This document shows, piece after piece, positions 25,716 to 33,718 of a DNA stretch of 64,000 bases (its first letter is position 1; each line of letters starts with the position of its first letter). The position numbers and the translations under genes were made by a program. Where the stretch lies: the NCBI RefSeq assembly GCF_008039615.1, contig NZ_VDUZ01000029.1:1-64000 (forward strand), read 5' to 3'. Under the pieces are notes generated by a model that was not told the origin of the DNA, did not search any database, and saw only the letters and a program-made list of their open reading frames with translations. Source of the DNA: Vineibacter terrae. Lineage in GTDB: Bacteria > Pseudomonadota > Alphaproteobacteria > Reyranellales > Reyranellaceae.

Positions 25716-26129
25716 ATGGCAACCGAGGCTCAAGCGCCCCAGCCCCCCGTGAAGGGTGGCGTCGTGGCCTATCTGCAGGTCGATGGTGCGATGAAGGCCG
25801 CCGATTTCTACAAGCGGGCCCTGGGCGCCGAGCTGGCGATGGCCATGCCGCCCGACGACAAGGGTCGCACCATGCATGTCCATCTCTACATCAATGATGG
25901 CTCGGTCATGCTGGCGGATGCCTATCCCGAGCACGGCCATGCGCTCGAGAAGCCGCAGGGCTTCACCCTGACGCTGCAGGTCGACGACATCGACGCCTGG
26001 TGGAAGCGCGCGGTCGATGCCGGCGCCACGGCGGTGCTGCCGGTCACGGAGATGTTCTGGGGTGCCCGCTACGGCCAGGTGCGCGATCCGTTCGGCGTGC
26101 TCTGGGCATTCAATCAGCCGCTGGGCTGA
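25716..26129 (+). CDS. VOC-superfamily protein (PhnB/glyoxalase-like)
   Basis: This 137-residue protein has the paired beta-alpha-beta-beta-beta modules of the vicinal oxygen chelate fold: VVAYLQVDGAMKAADFYKRA, HVHLYINDGSVMLAD, LTLQVDDIDAWWKRA and ARYGQVRDPFGVLWA. Such proteins bind metal and act as isomerases, dioxygenases or resistance proteins; no specific activity can be assigned. The last 20 bases overlap the 3' end of the convergent membrane gene. AGGAG lies eight bases before the ATG. Confidence 0.85.
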   Translation: MATEAQAPQPPVKGGVVAYLQVDGAMKAADFYKRALGAELAMAMPPDDKGRTMHVHLYINDGSVMLADAYPEHGHALEKPQGFTLTLQVDDIDAWWKRAVDAGATAVLPVTEMFWGARYGQVRDPFGVLWAFNQPLG

Positions 26130-26973
26130 CGCGCGTGCTGGCGGGCGGGCGCAGGACGCCCGCCACCGCCGCGGCCATGCAGATGGCGAAGACGACCACG
26201 GCCGGCCGGATGCCGGCCGTGAAGGTGATGTTGGCGGCCAGCAGCCGGGAAGGGGGCACGCCCAGCCGGATCCAGAAATAGACGGCCTCGCCGATCGCGG
26301 TGCCGGCGGCGGCCAGCACCGCCAGGATCATCGGCCACCACCGCGCCCAGCGCGCGTCGCGAAGGCCGCGCCAGGCCAGCAGGCGCCAGCCCATCAGCCA
26401 GGCGAACAGGCCGGCCATCACATAGGGCTCGGCCGAGTTGGCCTTGGTCTGCATGAAGAAATGCACCACGCCCAGCAGCGCCGCGACATAGGCCAGCTGG
26501 TGCAGCCGCCGCCAGCGCGGGGCACCGAGGCGGCGCATCATGCCGTCCGTCGACGTCATGGCCAGCGCCGCCAGGATCAGCAGGGCGGAGAAGCCGATGG
26601 TGAGATAGATGCGCAGCACGATCTCGAGGCCGACCTTGCGCAGGTCGAAGGCCTCGTCGGCAGCATAGAGCGTCAGGTGGATCGCCGCGTAGGTGAAGGC
26701 GGCGACGCCGACCATGCGGCGGACCTGCATCAGGCGCGGCCATTTGAGGATGGCGCGGCCGGGGCTGATCGCCAGCGAGATCAGGATCAGCTTGAGCGTC
26801 CAGTTGCCGATCTGGTGCACGGCCTCGTTGACCGGCCGTGCGCCCAGCACACCGCTTTCGTAGCGCGCCGCGATTACAATCGCGGGAACGAAGAGCAAGA
26901 CGAAGACGGCCAGCTTGAAAGGCGAGAACCGCCCGGCCGGATCCTGCCAGGGCAGGCGGCGCCGTGTGGTCAT
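26110..26973 (-). CDS. MsrQ-like haem membrane protein (ferric-reductase-like domain)
   Basis: This 287-residue inner-membrane protein has about six to seven helices with the MsrQ pattern: NEAVHQIGNWTL, LKWPRLMQVRRMVG, YAAIHLTLYAAD and RRLHQLAYVAALLGVVHFFM, supplying several histidines suited to b-haem ligation. MsrQ normally feeds electrons from quinones to the periplasmic methionine sulfoxide reductase MsrP, whose gene is usually adjacent, but none is in this window. It overlaps the convergent VOC gene by 20 bases at the 3' end. A related ferric-reductase-like family member is the alternative. Confidence 0.8.
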   Translation of the reverse strand: MTTRRRLPWQDPAGRFSPFKLAVFVLLFVPAIVIAARYESGVLGARPVNEAVHQIGNWTLKLILISLAISPGRAILKWPRLMQVRRMVGVAAFTYAAIHLTLYAADEAFDLRKVGLEIVLRIYLTIGFSALLILAALAMTSTDGMMRRLGAPRWRRLHQLAYVAALLGVVHFFMQTKANSAEPYVMAGLFAWLMGWRLLAWRGLRDARWARWWPMILAVLAAAGTAIGEAVYFWIRLGVPPSRLLAANITFTAGIRPAVVVFAICMAAAVAGVLRPPASTRVSPAAD

Positions 26974-27001
26974 TGCACGGCGCCGCCGCTGCCGGCCGGG
27001 C

Positions 27002-28435
27002 CTACAGACCGGCCTGGGTGACGAACTTGGTGTTCAGGTAGCCCTCGATGGCCTCCAGCCCACCCTCCGAGCCGTAGCCGGAATCCTTGATGCCGCCGAA
27101 CGGCACCTCGGGCAGCGCCAGGCCATGGTGGTTGATCGACATCATGCCGGCTTCGACCGAGGCGGCGATGGCGTTCGCGGTCTTGGCCGAGCGCGTGTAG
27201 GCGTAGGACGCAAGCCCGTAGGGCAGGCGGTTGGCTTCCGTCACAGCGTCCTCGAAGGAGCTGAACGGCGAGATGATGGCCAGCGGGCCGAACGGCTCCT
27301 CGTTCATCACGCGGGCATCCTTGGGCACGTCGGTGATCACCGTCGGCTCGAAGAAGTTGCCCTTGTTGCCGATGCGATTGCCGCCGACGCGAACCTTGGC
27401 GCCGCGCTTGGTGGCATCGCCGATCAGCGTCTGCATGGCGTCGATGCGGCGCGGGTTGGCCAGCGGCCCCATGGTGGTGCTCGCCTCCAGGCCGTTGCCG
27501 ACCTTGATCGACTTGCTGTGCTGCAGGAAGCCGTCGACGAAGCGGTCATATACCCGCTCCTGCACCAGCAGGCGCGTGGGCGACACGCAGACTTGGCCGG
27601 CATTGCGGTACTTCGCGCCCGCCAGCAGCTTGCTGGCGGTGTCGACGTCGGCATCGTCGAACACGATCACCGGCGCGTGGCCGCCCAGCTCCATGGTGAC
27701 GCGCTTCATATGGGCGCCGGCCAGCGCCGCGAGCTGCTTGCCGATCGCGGTCGAGCCCGTGAACGACATCTTGCGGATGATCGGGTGCGGGATCAGGTAT
27801 TCGGAGATCTCGGCCGGCACGCCGTAGACGAGGTTCACCACGCCGGCGGGCAAGCCGGCGTCGACGAAGCAGCGGATCAGCTCGGCCGGCGAGGCCGGCG
27901 TCTCCTCCGGTGCCTTGACGATGATCGAGCAGCCCGCCGCCACGGCGCAGGAGAGCTTGCGCACCACCTGGTTGATCGGGAAGTTCCAGGGCGTGAACGC
28001 CGCCACCGGACCGACCGGCTCCTTGATCACGAGCTGGTAGATGCCGTCGGCGCGCGCCGGCACGACGCGGCCATAGGTGCGGCGCGCTTCCTCGGCGAAC
28101 CAGTCGATGACGTCGGCGCCGGCCAGAACCTCGCCCTTGGCCTCGGGCAGGGGCTTGCCCTGCTCCATGGTCATCAGCGGCGCGATCTTGTCGGCGCGCT
28201 CGCGCAGCAGGTCGGCGGCCTTGCGCATCACTTTCGAGCGATCGAAGGCCGACACCTTGCGCCAGACGCGGAAGCCCTTGTCGGCCGCCTCCAGCGCACG
28301 ATCGAGATCGGCGCGCTCGGCATGCGCCACCGTGCCCACCGGCTCGCCGGTGGCCGGGCTGACGACCGGCAATGTCTTCTTGGAGGCCGCTTCCGTCCAG
28401 ACACCGTCAATCAACAACAAGACGTTGGGGTACAT
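27002..28435 (-). CDS. NAD(P)-dependent aldehyde dehydrogenase, succinate-semialdehyde type
   Basis: This 477-residue aldehyde dehydrogenase carries [11 protein letters not shown] (cofactor binding), [12 protein letters not shown], the general-base Glu in MELGGHAP and the catalytic Cys in [11 protein letters not shown]. Its overall similarity is to GabD-like succinate-semialdehyde dehydrogenases, though related specificities are possible. The start at 28435 has GGGAGG seven bases upstream; the longer open frame to 28582 is unsupported. It stands alone, 28 bases from the MsrQ-like gene start. Confidence 0.9.
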   Translation of the reverse strand: MYPNVLLLIDGVWTEAASKKTLPVVSPATGEPVGTVAHAERADLDRALEAADKGFRVWRKVSAFDRSKVMRKAADLLRERADKIAPLMTMEQGKPLPEAKGEVLAGADVIDWFAEEARRTYGRVVPARADGIYQLVIKEPVGPVAAFTPWNFPINQVVRKLSCAVAAGCSIIVKAPEETPASPAELIRCFVDAGLPAGVVNLVYGVPAEISEYLIPHPIIRKMSFTGSTAIGKQLAALAGAHMKRVTMELGGHAPVIVFDDADVDTASKLLAGAKYRNAGQVCVSPTRLLVQERVYDRFVDGFLQHSKSIKVGNGLEASTTMGPLANPRRIDAMQTLIGDATKRGAKVRVGGNRIGNKGNFFEPTVITDVPKDARVMNEEPFGPLAIISPFSSFEDAVTEANRLPYGLASYAYTRSAKTANAIAASVEAGMMSINHHGLALPEVPFGGIKDSGYGSEGGLEAIEGYLNTKFVTQAGL

Positions 28436-28587
28436 TCGTCTTCCCTCCTTCGGACCAGCTTCAAGGCTCGAGCCAGCGGACACGATGCCCACCGTCGCCC
28501 AGCAGCCAGGGTGATTGGATAGGGCGATACTGGCCCAGCAGCCGGCTCCCGGCAAGTCACGTGGTCGCGTGGACGCGGCCAAGGACT

Positions 28588-28618
28588 GTCATCCCGAGCG
28601 CAGCAGGGGATCTTCCGC
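28588..28618. repeat. Half copy of family A palindrome
   Basis: Only the left arm GTCATCCCGAGCGCAGCAGG is present; the right arm is lost, apparently where family B copy B2 begins. Confidence 0.65.
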
Positions 28619-28620
28619 AT

Positions 28621-28800
28621 CTCCTCTCCCCGCGAGCGGGGAGAGGAAGGGGCCCATGCCGAAGGCATGGGAAGGTGAGGGGTAGGAACGATCAGGCATG
28701 CAGCAAGAAACAGGGACTGGTCGCGCGTACCCCTCACCCTCCCATTGCGCTACGCGCAATGGGCCCCTCCCTCTCCCCGCTCCCGCGGGGCGAGGGGTGA
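28621..28800. repeat. Family B repeat, copy B2 (long form)
   Basis: CTCCTCTCCCCGCGAGCGGG at the left and CCCCGCTCCCGCGGGGCGAG at the right form the outer palindrome. The inner part (GCCGAAGGCATGGGAAGG, then a spacer with CAGGGACTGG) is nearly the same as in copy B3 at 46.1 kb. Confidence 0.88.
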
Positions 28801-28901
28801 ACAGCGCCATATGCGATTGTCCCGCCCCCCGGAGAAGGACTACGTCACACATTCTCGGGATGACGGCGGCCGGTCCGCACGACAGCCGGGTTGCGCTTCT
28901 A

Positions 28902-28925
28902 CGATATATCTGAATAGATATATCG
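28902..28925. promoter_or_regulatory. Perfect AT-rich dyad upstream of the DUF2325 gene (site 1)
   Basis: CGATATATCT and AGATATATCG form a perfect 10-bp dyad around GAAT. It lies 61 bases before the DUF2325 start and is strongly AT-rich in a GC-rich setting, which points to a protein-binding site. Confidence 0.65.
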
Positions 28926-28944
28926 AGTCCCTTGGTCTGGCAGT

Positions 28945-28968
28945 CGATATATCCGTAAGGATATCTCG
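28945..28968. promoter_or_regulatory. AT-rich dyad upstream of the DUF2325 gene (site 2)
   Basis: CGATATATCC and GGATATCTCG form a 10-bp dyad with one mismatch around GTAA. Its centre is 43 bases from that of site 1, close to four helical turns, so the same regulator could bind both on one DNA face. It ends 17 bases before the ATG. Confidence 0.6.
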
Positions 28969-28985
28969 GCGGGAGCGCGACGCGC

Positions 28986-30311
28986 ATGAAGACGGCGACC
29001 TCCTTCGACCCGGCGATCCTGGGCATCAGGCCGCGTCCCGGCGCGCCCGGGCACGTGCTGCAGCTGGCGCCGCTGGGCCCTGTGCTGATCACCCGGACAC
29101 CATCTCTCGAGGCGGTCCCGGCGCCGACTCGGCGGACGAAGATCTGGGAACTGTCCAAGCATCTGCATTGCTCGATCGTCGGCACCTGCCTGTCGGCCGC
29201 CGAGCTGCGCCAGGTCCTGGTCCGCGCCGGCGTGGCCTGCGACGGCAAGACCGATCACGAGCTGCACGGCCAGGGCGTGCTGCTCGCCGGCCAGCGCGAC
29301 GGTGCCGGCAAGCTGCTGCACAGGGCGCTCGATCGGCGGCATCGGCTGGCGATCAGCCGGTTCGAGAAGGCGCGGACCGAGGACGCGGTCCGCGGCCTAT
29401 GGCGTGACGCGGTCAAGCGCGGCGACATTCCCGGCGCCTACTGGGCGGCGTTCACGCATCCGGCGACCACCGAGACCCTGGTCCGTGAGATCTTCGGCGA
29501 GGTCCATATGCTGTCTCATCTTGTGGGGGCGGCCAACCGCGCCGATATCCGCCGGCTGAGCGCGCTGGAAGCGCAGAACGCCGAGCTGCAGGAGAAGCTG
29601 CGGCGCCAGCAGGAGCAGCTGCGCGAGGGCATCACCGCGCGCGATGCCAAGCTGCGTGAGCTCGGCGCGCTGCTGGCGCGCCGGATCGCGGGCAGCGCCC
29701 ACAGCGATGCGGTGGCGGACGGCGGCGCCGGCGACGAGCAGGCGGCGCTCGAGCGCGTGGTGCGCGACCTGGAGCGGCGGCTGACCTCCGAGGCCGGCCG
29801 CCGCGATGCCGTCGAGAAGCGGCTGGAGCGCATGGCCGACACGCTGCGGCGCGAGCAGGAGCAGCGTGCCGCTGCCGAGCGCCGCGAAGCGGCGCTGCGC
29901 GACGAGCTCAGGGCGGTCGACGCGCGCCTGGCGTCCAGCGTCGCGGCGGCGCCGGACGAAGCCGCAAACGTGCCGGCTGGCCTGGACGGGTTGTCGCTGC
30001 TCTATATCGGCGGACGGCCGAACCAGCTCAGCCATCTGCGTGCCGTGGGCGAGCGTTTCGGCGCCCAGGTGCTGCACCATGACGGCGGCATCGAGGATCG
30101 CAGCGGCTTGCTGGCCGGCCTGGTCAGCCGCGCCGACGTGGTGATGTTCCCGGTCGACTGCGTGAGCCACGATGCCGTGGCCACAGTGAAGCGCCTCTGC
30201 CGCCAGGCGTCGAAGCCCTACGTGCCGCTGCGCAGCGCCGGCCTGAGCGCGTTCGTGGCGGCGCTGGGCCGCAGCGAGGTGAAGGCGATCACCGCGGCGC
30301 CGGGAGTCTGA
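28986..30311 (+). CDS. Coiled-coil protein with C-terminal DUF2325 domain
   Basis: This 441-residue protein has no clear enzymatic assignment. The N-terminal third (1-180) is a soluble helical domain with a conserved-looking KIWELSKHLHCSIVGTCL segment and HELHGQGVLL. Residues 185-315 form a strong coiled coil rich in Glu, Arg and Gln. The C-terminal 109 residues match DUF2325: LLYIGGRPNQLSHLRAV, HHDGGIEDRSG and the FPVDCVSHDAV segment, ending with PLRSAGLSAF. DUF2325 has a Rossmann-like layout and no proven function. Two AT-rich dyads just upstream suggest tight control. The stop is followed by a family D hairpin. Confidence 0.8.
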   Translation: MKTATSFDPAILGIRPRPGAPGHVLQLAPLGPVLITRTPSLEAVPAPTRRTKIWELSKHLHCSIVGTCLSAAELRQVLVRAGVACDGKTDHELHGQGVLLAGQRDGAGKLLHRALDRRHRLAISRFEKARTEDAVRGLWRDAVKRGDIPGAYWAAFTHPATTETLVREIFGEVHMLSHLVGAANRADIRRLSALEAQNAELQEKLRRQQEQLREGITARDAKLRELGALLARRIAGSAHSDAVADGGAGDEQAALERVVRDLERRLTSEAGRRDAVEKRLERMADTLRREQEQRAAAERREAALRDELRAVDARLASSVAAAPDEAANVPAGLDGLSLLYIGGRPNQLSHLRAVGERFGAQVLHHDGGIEDRSGLLAGLVSRADVVMFPVDCVSHDAVATVKRLCRQASKPYVPLRSAGLSAFVAALGRSEVKAITAAPGV

Positions 30312-30319
30312 TGTCTTCC

Positions 30320-30380
30320 GGTCGGGCCGCGGCGCTCCAGCGCCGCATCATGAGCGGCGCTGGAGCGCCGTGGCCCGGCC
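30320..30380. repeat. Family D hairpin repeat
   Basis: GGTCGGGCCGCGGCGCTCCA and its complement TGGAGCGCCGTGGCCCGGCC enclose a central GCCGC-ATCATGA-GCGGC. It lies between the convergent DUF2325 and SDR genes and may double as a terminator. Confidence 0.8.
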
Positions 30381-30396
30381 GAGAGACGCCTTTGCC

Positions 30397-31251
30397 TCAC
30401 GCCTTCATGAAGGCGGCGAACGCGTCCTTGTAGTCGGGATGCCAGCGCGACAGGGCCGGACGGTTCTGGATGATGTCTTCAGCCGCCCACTGGATGCGCT
30501 TGTGGTCGACCGGCGTCGTGACGTCGTTGTCGGGGCAGATGATGTAGAAATCGCCGGCCGACATGCGCTCGACCATCATGTCGACGACCTGCTCCGGCCA
30601 CCAGGCGGCATCCGGCTTCTCGGCGCGCCGCGGCCGGGTGATGCCGGTGAACGTGAAGCCCGGCACCAGCAGATGGGCGCTGATCCGGCAGCCGGGCACG
30701 TTGCGCAGCTCGTGCGCCAGCGCCTCGGTGAGGACCTTCACGCCTGCCTTGCTGACATTATAGGCCGTGTCGCCGGGCGGGCAGGTGATGCCCTGCTTGG
30801 AGCCGGTGCTGATGATGGCGCCGGGCGTCTTCTGGTCGATCATCGCCTGGGCGAAGGTCTGCACGCCGTTGATCACGCCCCAGAGGTTGACGTCCAGGAC
30901 CCGGCGCCAACGCTCGTAGTGGTCCCACGGGCCGCCGCCGGGCGCCGTGCCGGCGTTGTTCATCAGCACCGCGACCTCGCCGAAGGTGGCGTAGGCGGTC
31001 TCCTTCAGGCGCTGCACGTCGGCCAGCTGCGAGACATCCGTGCGCACGGCCAGCGCCGTGCCCGCCGGCGCACCAAGTGCGGCAACGGCGGCCGCGAGCG
31101 CCGCATCGTTGGTGTCGGCCAGGCAGACTTTCATGCCCAGCGCTATGAAGCGCTTGGCGGCGGCAAGTCCGATGCCGCTGGCGCCGCCGGTGATGACGGC
31201 GGCGCGTCCGGCGGCGAGGGCGGGATGCATGGTCACGGCAATGGCTCCCAT
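30397..31251 (-). CDS. Short-chain dehydrogenase/reductase
   Basis: This 284-residue NAD(P)-dependent oxidoreductase has the Gly-rich ITGGASGIG near residue 20, NNAG near 96, the catalytic Ser in IISTGSKQG and the YNVSK catalytic Tyr-Lys. A family-typical PGF.TG follows. A second ATG eight codons in (31230) gives a more usual N-terminus and may be the true start. Substrate is unknown. An AT-rich dyad resembling those at 28.9 kb lies 155 bases upstream. Confidence 0.9.
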   Translation of the reverse strand: MGAIAVTMHPALAAGRAAVITGGASGIGLAAAKRFIALGMKVCLADTNDAALAAAVAALGAPAGTALAVRTDVSQLADVQRLKETAYATFGEVAVLMNNAGTAPGGGPWDHYERWRRVLDVNLWGVINGVQTFAQAMIDQKTPGAIISTGSKQGITCPPGDTAYNVSKAGVKVLTEALAHELRNVPGCRISAHLLVPGFTFTGITRPRRAEKPDAAWWPEQVVDMMVERMSAGDFYIICPDNDVTTPVDHKRIQWAAEDIIQNRPALSRWHPDYKDAFAAFMKA

Positions 31252-31351
31252 CGTGGCGCGTCGGTCCGACGCCGATGCCGCAGTATAGCGCGGGCCTCGA
31301 AGTTATCCTTCCTCGGTGGGGATAGGGTGATCGCATCAGGCGCAACGCCGC

Positions 31352-31369
31352 GGGGGCGCTCGGGATGAC
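31352..31369. repeat. Half copy of family A palindrome
   Basis: Only the right-arm end GGGGGCGCTCGGGATGAC remains. An outer-arm-like segment, ATCCTTCCTCGG, precedes it near 31307. Confidence 0.55.
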
Positions 31370-31405
31370 AGGTCGAGCTTCTTCCCGATGGTGGAAATCT
31401 AGCCT

Positions 31406-31427
31406 CTATATATATCTGTATATATCG
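31406..31427. promoter_or_regulatory. AT-rich imperfect dyad (site 3)
   Basis: On the minus strand this reads CGATATATAC-AG-ATATATATAG and shares the CGATATAT...AGATATAT pattern of the two sites upstream of the DUF2325 gene. It lies between the SDR gene, which is downstream of it on the minus strand, and the 3' end of the next minus-strand gene. Confidence 0.45.
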
Positions 31428-31458
31428 ATAAGCGAGCCCGGCGGCGCTCCGCGCGCCG

Positions 31459-32190
31459 TCACGGCTCTTCGTACTTGTGGTGGTTCTCCAGCATGATCTC
31501 GTCGAGCCGGCGGTCAGGGGTGAAGCCGTCGAGGCCATCCGGGCGCGGCACGCCGGCCGGCAGGCGGCTGCAGGGCTCGACCGCGCCGATCACGGTGCGC
31601 ACCGGGAAGCGCGCGGCATAGATCGGCAGCGCGTAGTCCTCCTCCTCGTCGGCCACGCCCTTGGAGCGGACCTTGCCGACAGCGTCCTCGATCTGCATGC
31701 CGATCACGGTCGTGGCCTTCAGCTCCTGCACGGTGCTGGTGCGCAGCGATGCGGCACGGCCGGGGTAGAAGCGGTCGATCATGCGGTCGAGCGCGGCGGC
31801 CTTCTCGGCCGGGTCCTCGACGATATGCGCGACGCCGAAGCACATCGCCGAGCGGTAGTCGACCGAGTGGTTGAAGCCGCAGCGCGCCAGCACCAGGCTG
31901 TCGAGATGGGTCACGGTGAGGCAGACCGGCAGGCCCGGGCGCTGCGCCCGCAGCATGCGGCTGGCGGACGAGCCGTGCCAGTACAGCCGGTCGCCTTCGC
32001 GCCAGAACGCGGTCGCGGTGCAGAAAGGCTGGCCGTCGATGGCATAGGCGATGTGGCAGATCATCGCCGCGTCGAGGATCGCATGGACGCTCGCCTTGTC
32101 GTAGCGGCCGCGCTCGTGCAGCCGGCGCAGGCGGTTGCGGTCGTTCCTGGCGAAGGCAGGGGCATCGGTATCGGCTTCAGTGGTCGACAT
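31459..32190 (-). CDS. Pyridoxamine 5'-phosphate oxidase-family flavin-binding protein
   Basis: This 243-residue protein has the split-barrel FMN-binding fold of the PNPOx-like group: RGRYDKASVHAILD, ICHIAYAIDGQPFCTATAFW, YWHGSSASRM and a central CGFNHSVDYRSAMCFG. It resembles NimA-type or FMN-binding proteins rather than true PdxH. The start at 32190 (MSTTEADTD) removes an unconserved 58-residue extension. It is divergent from the dioxygenase gene by 154 bases. The activity is unknown. Confidence 0.85.
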   Translation of the reverse strand: MSTTEADTDAPAFARNDRNRLRRLHERGRYDKASVHAILDAAMICHIAYAIDGQPFCTATAFWREGDRLYWHGSSASRMLRAQRPGLPVCLTVTHLDSLVLARCGFNHSVDYRSAMCFGVAHIVEDPAEKAAALDRMIDRFYPGRAASLRTSTVQELKATTVIGMQIEDAVGKVRSKGVADEEEDYALPIYAARFPVRTVIGAVEPCSRLPAGVPRPDGLDGFTPDRRLDEIMLENHHKYEEP

Positions 32191-32344
32191 GTGGTCCTCG
32201 GCAGATGGCCGCCTGACATACTGTCGCGCGCGCTTCGCGTTGAAGCGCCATTCCCGCGCAAAGCAGCGGTGCCATTTGGCTGGGCGCGCGCCGATTGCCA
32301 GGCGCTGTGGCGGCCTTCTATCCTCGGTCCAGGAGGAAACAGCC

Positions 32345-33505
32345 ATGAACCAGCCGATGCGCAAGCCAGCCGTGGATTACGGGTCGGAAGAAGCCGCGAT
32401 GCAGGCCTACCTGAAGGCCGGCGCGGAGCGGGCGCAAGCACTGGGCAATCGCGGTCCGATCCGCTTCACGCTCGACGGCCGCGTGCACCCGGACATCCTG
32501 GAGGCCTATTGGCGCTGCGGGTTCTACGTCTTCGAAGGCGTGCTGCGGCAAGAGGAGCTGGCCGACATCGAGGCCGACCTGCACGCGATCCAGGACCGGC
32601 TGCCGGCCGCGCGTGGCGCCGCGCTCGACCGCAAGGGCCGGCCGGCGCTGGCCGCCGACTGCGCCGCCCCGACCTTGCTGTGGTCCAAGCCGCTGGGCGA
32701 TCCGCTGGGCGGCACCACGCTGGCCAACGGCCGGCACCAGGTGAAGATGTTCGAGCCGACGCCGGCGGCGGATGCGCCCGAGGAGGTCGTCTACCTGATC
32801 CTGGGCTCGCTGCAGTTCTCCGAGGCGGCGCTGCGCGTCTATGGCCATCCGCAGCTGCTGGCGGTGGCGGCGGCGGTCAACGGCGACGACTTCGTGCCGT
32901 TCAACGAGGCGCTGTTCATCAAGGAGCCGGGGCTGGGCGCGTCGGTGGCCTGGCATCAGGACGGCGTCACGCACTGGGACAGCCCCGACTGGGACCAGGG
33001 CACGCACGGCTTCAACTTCATGGCCCAGCTCTACGGCTGCACGCCGGCCAACGGCGTCTGGGTCGTTCCCGGCTCGCACAAGCTGGGCAAGCTCGACATC
33101 AAGGCCATGGTGGCGGCCGCCGGCAGCGAGCGGCTGCCCGATGCCGTGCCGCTGGTCTGCCGGCCCGGCGATGTCGCGATCACCAACCGCCAGGCCGTGC
33201 ACGGGTCCTTCGCCAACACCAGCCCGCAGTGGCGGGTGACGGTGAATTTCGGCTTCCACCGGCGCCGCTCGGTGCTGGGCGTCAAGGGCGGCGGCGTGCA
33301 CAACGCGCCTGCGGTCTACGACACCGCCCGTATCCGCGAGCGCGCCCGCGTCATCGGCTACGCCATCGACGCCCGCCGCCGGCGCTTCCCCGACGAGGCG
33401 CCGTTCGTCTACCAGCCGCACGCCGCCGCCGGCGAGGCCTACACCTGGGACGCCGCCGCCAAGGCCGGGCTGAAGGACTACAACCTGCTCGACCTCAGCA
33501 TCTGA
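32345..33505 (+). CDS. Phytanoyl-CoA dioxygenase-family protein
   Basis: This 386-residue Fe(II)/2-oxoglutarate-dependent oxygenase has the facial triad of the family: HxD in WHQDGVTHWD and the distal His in AVHGSFANTS, followed by the Arg that binds 2-oxoglutarate (SPQWRVTVNF). FYVFEGVL near the N-terminus is also typical. AGGAGG lies seven bases before the start at 32345, which decides it over longer open frames. The substrate is unknown. It is followed by a family C repeat. Confidence 0.9.
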   Translation: MNQPMRKPAVDYGSEEAAMQAYLKAGAERAQALGNRGPIRFTLDGRVHPDILEAYWRCGFYVFEGVLRQEELADIEADLHAIQDRLPAARGAALDRKGRPALAADCAAPTLLWSKPLGDPLGGTTLANGRHQVKMFEPTPAADAPEEVVYLILGSLQFSEAALRVYGHPQLLAVAAAVNGDDFVPFNEALFIKEPGLGASVAWHQDGVTHWDSPDWDQGTHGFNFMAQLYGCTPANGVWVVPGSHKLGKLDIKAMVAAAGSERLPDAVPLVCRPGDVAITNRQAVHGSFANTSPQWRVTVNFGFHRRRSVLGVKGGGVHNAPAVYDTARIRERARVIGYAIDARRRRFPDEAPFVYQPHAAAGEAYTWDAAAKAGLKDYNLLDLSI

Positions 33506-33549
33506 GGGGCAACACCTCTCCTCTCGCGCTGGGAAATAGACACATTTTT

Positions 33550-33674
33550 CCTCCCCAGCTTTGCTGGGGAGGTGCCCCGAAGGGGCGGAGGGGAGCCGAC
33601 GAGATCTATGTGACTGAGACCACGTCGGCTCCCCCTCCGGCCTCCGGCCACCTCCCCCAACTGCGTTGGGGGAG
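33550..33674. repeat. Family C repeat, copy C1
   Basis: CCTCCCCAGCTTTGCTGGGG at the left and CCCCCAACTGCGTTGGGGGA at the right are small hairpins around an inverted core: GGGAGCCGACGAG and CACGTCGGCTCCCCCTCCGG. A nearly identical element is at 59.6 kb. Confidence 0.88.
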
Positions 33675-33718
33675 AGTTCACCCGGTCACGCCGTAGTGCC
33701 CTCCGGGAGAGGCGACGC

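Larger units (their letters stand above)
28436..28985. other. Long divergent intergenic region with repeats and operator-like dyads
   Basis: No gene is supported here. It holds, in order, the ribosome-binding region of the aldehyde dehydrogenase, a half copy of family A (28588-28618), a long family B repeat (28621-28800), a scrap of a family A outer arm (about 28805-28866, ending GGGATGACGG), and two AT-rich dyads before the DUF2325 gene. Confidence 0.6.
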
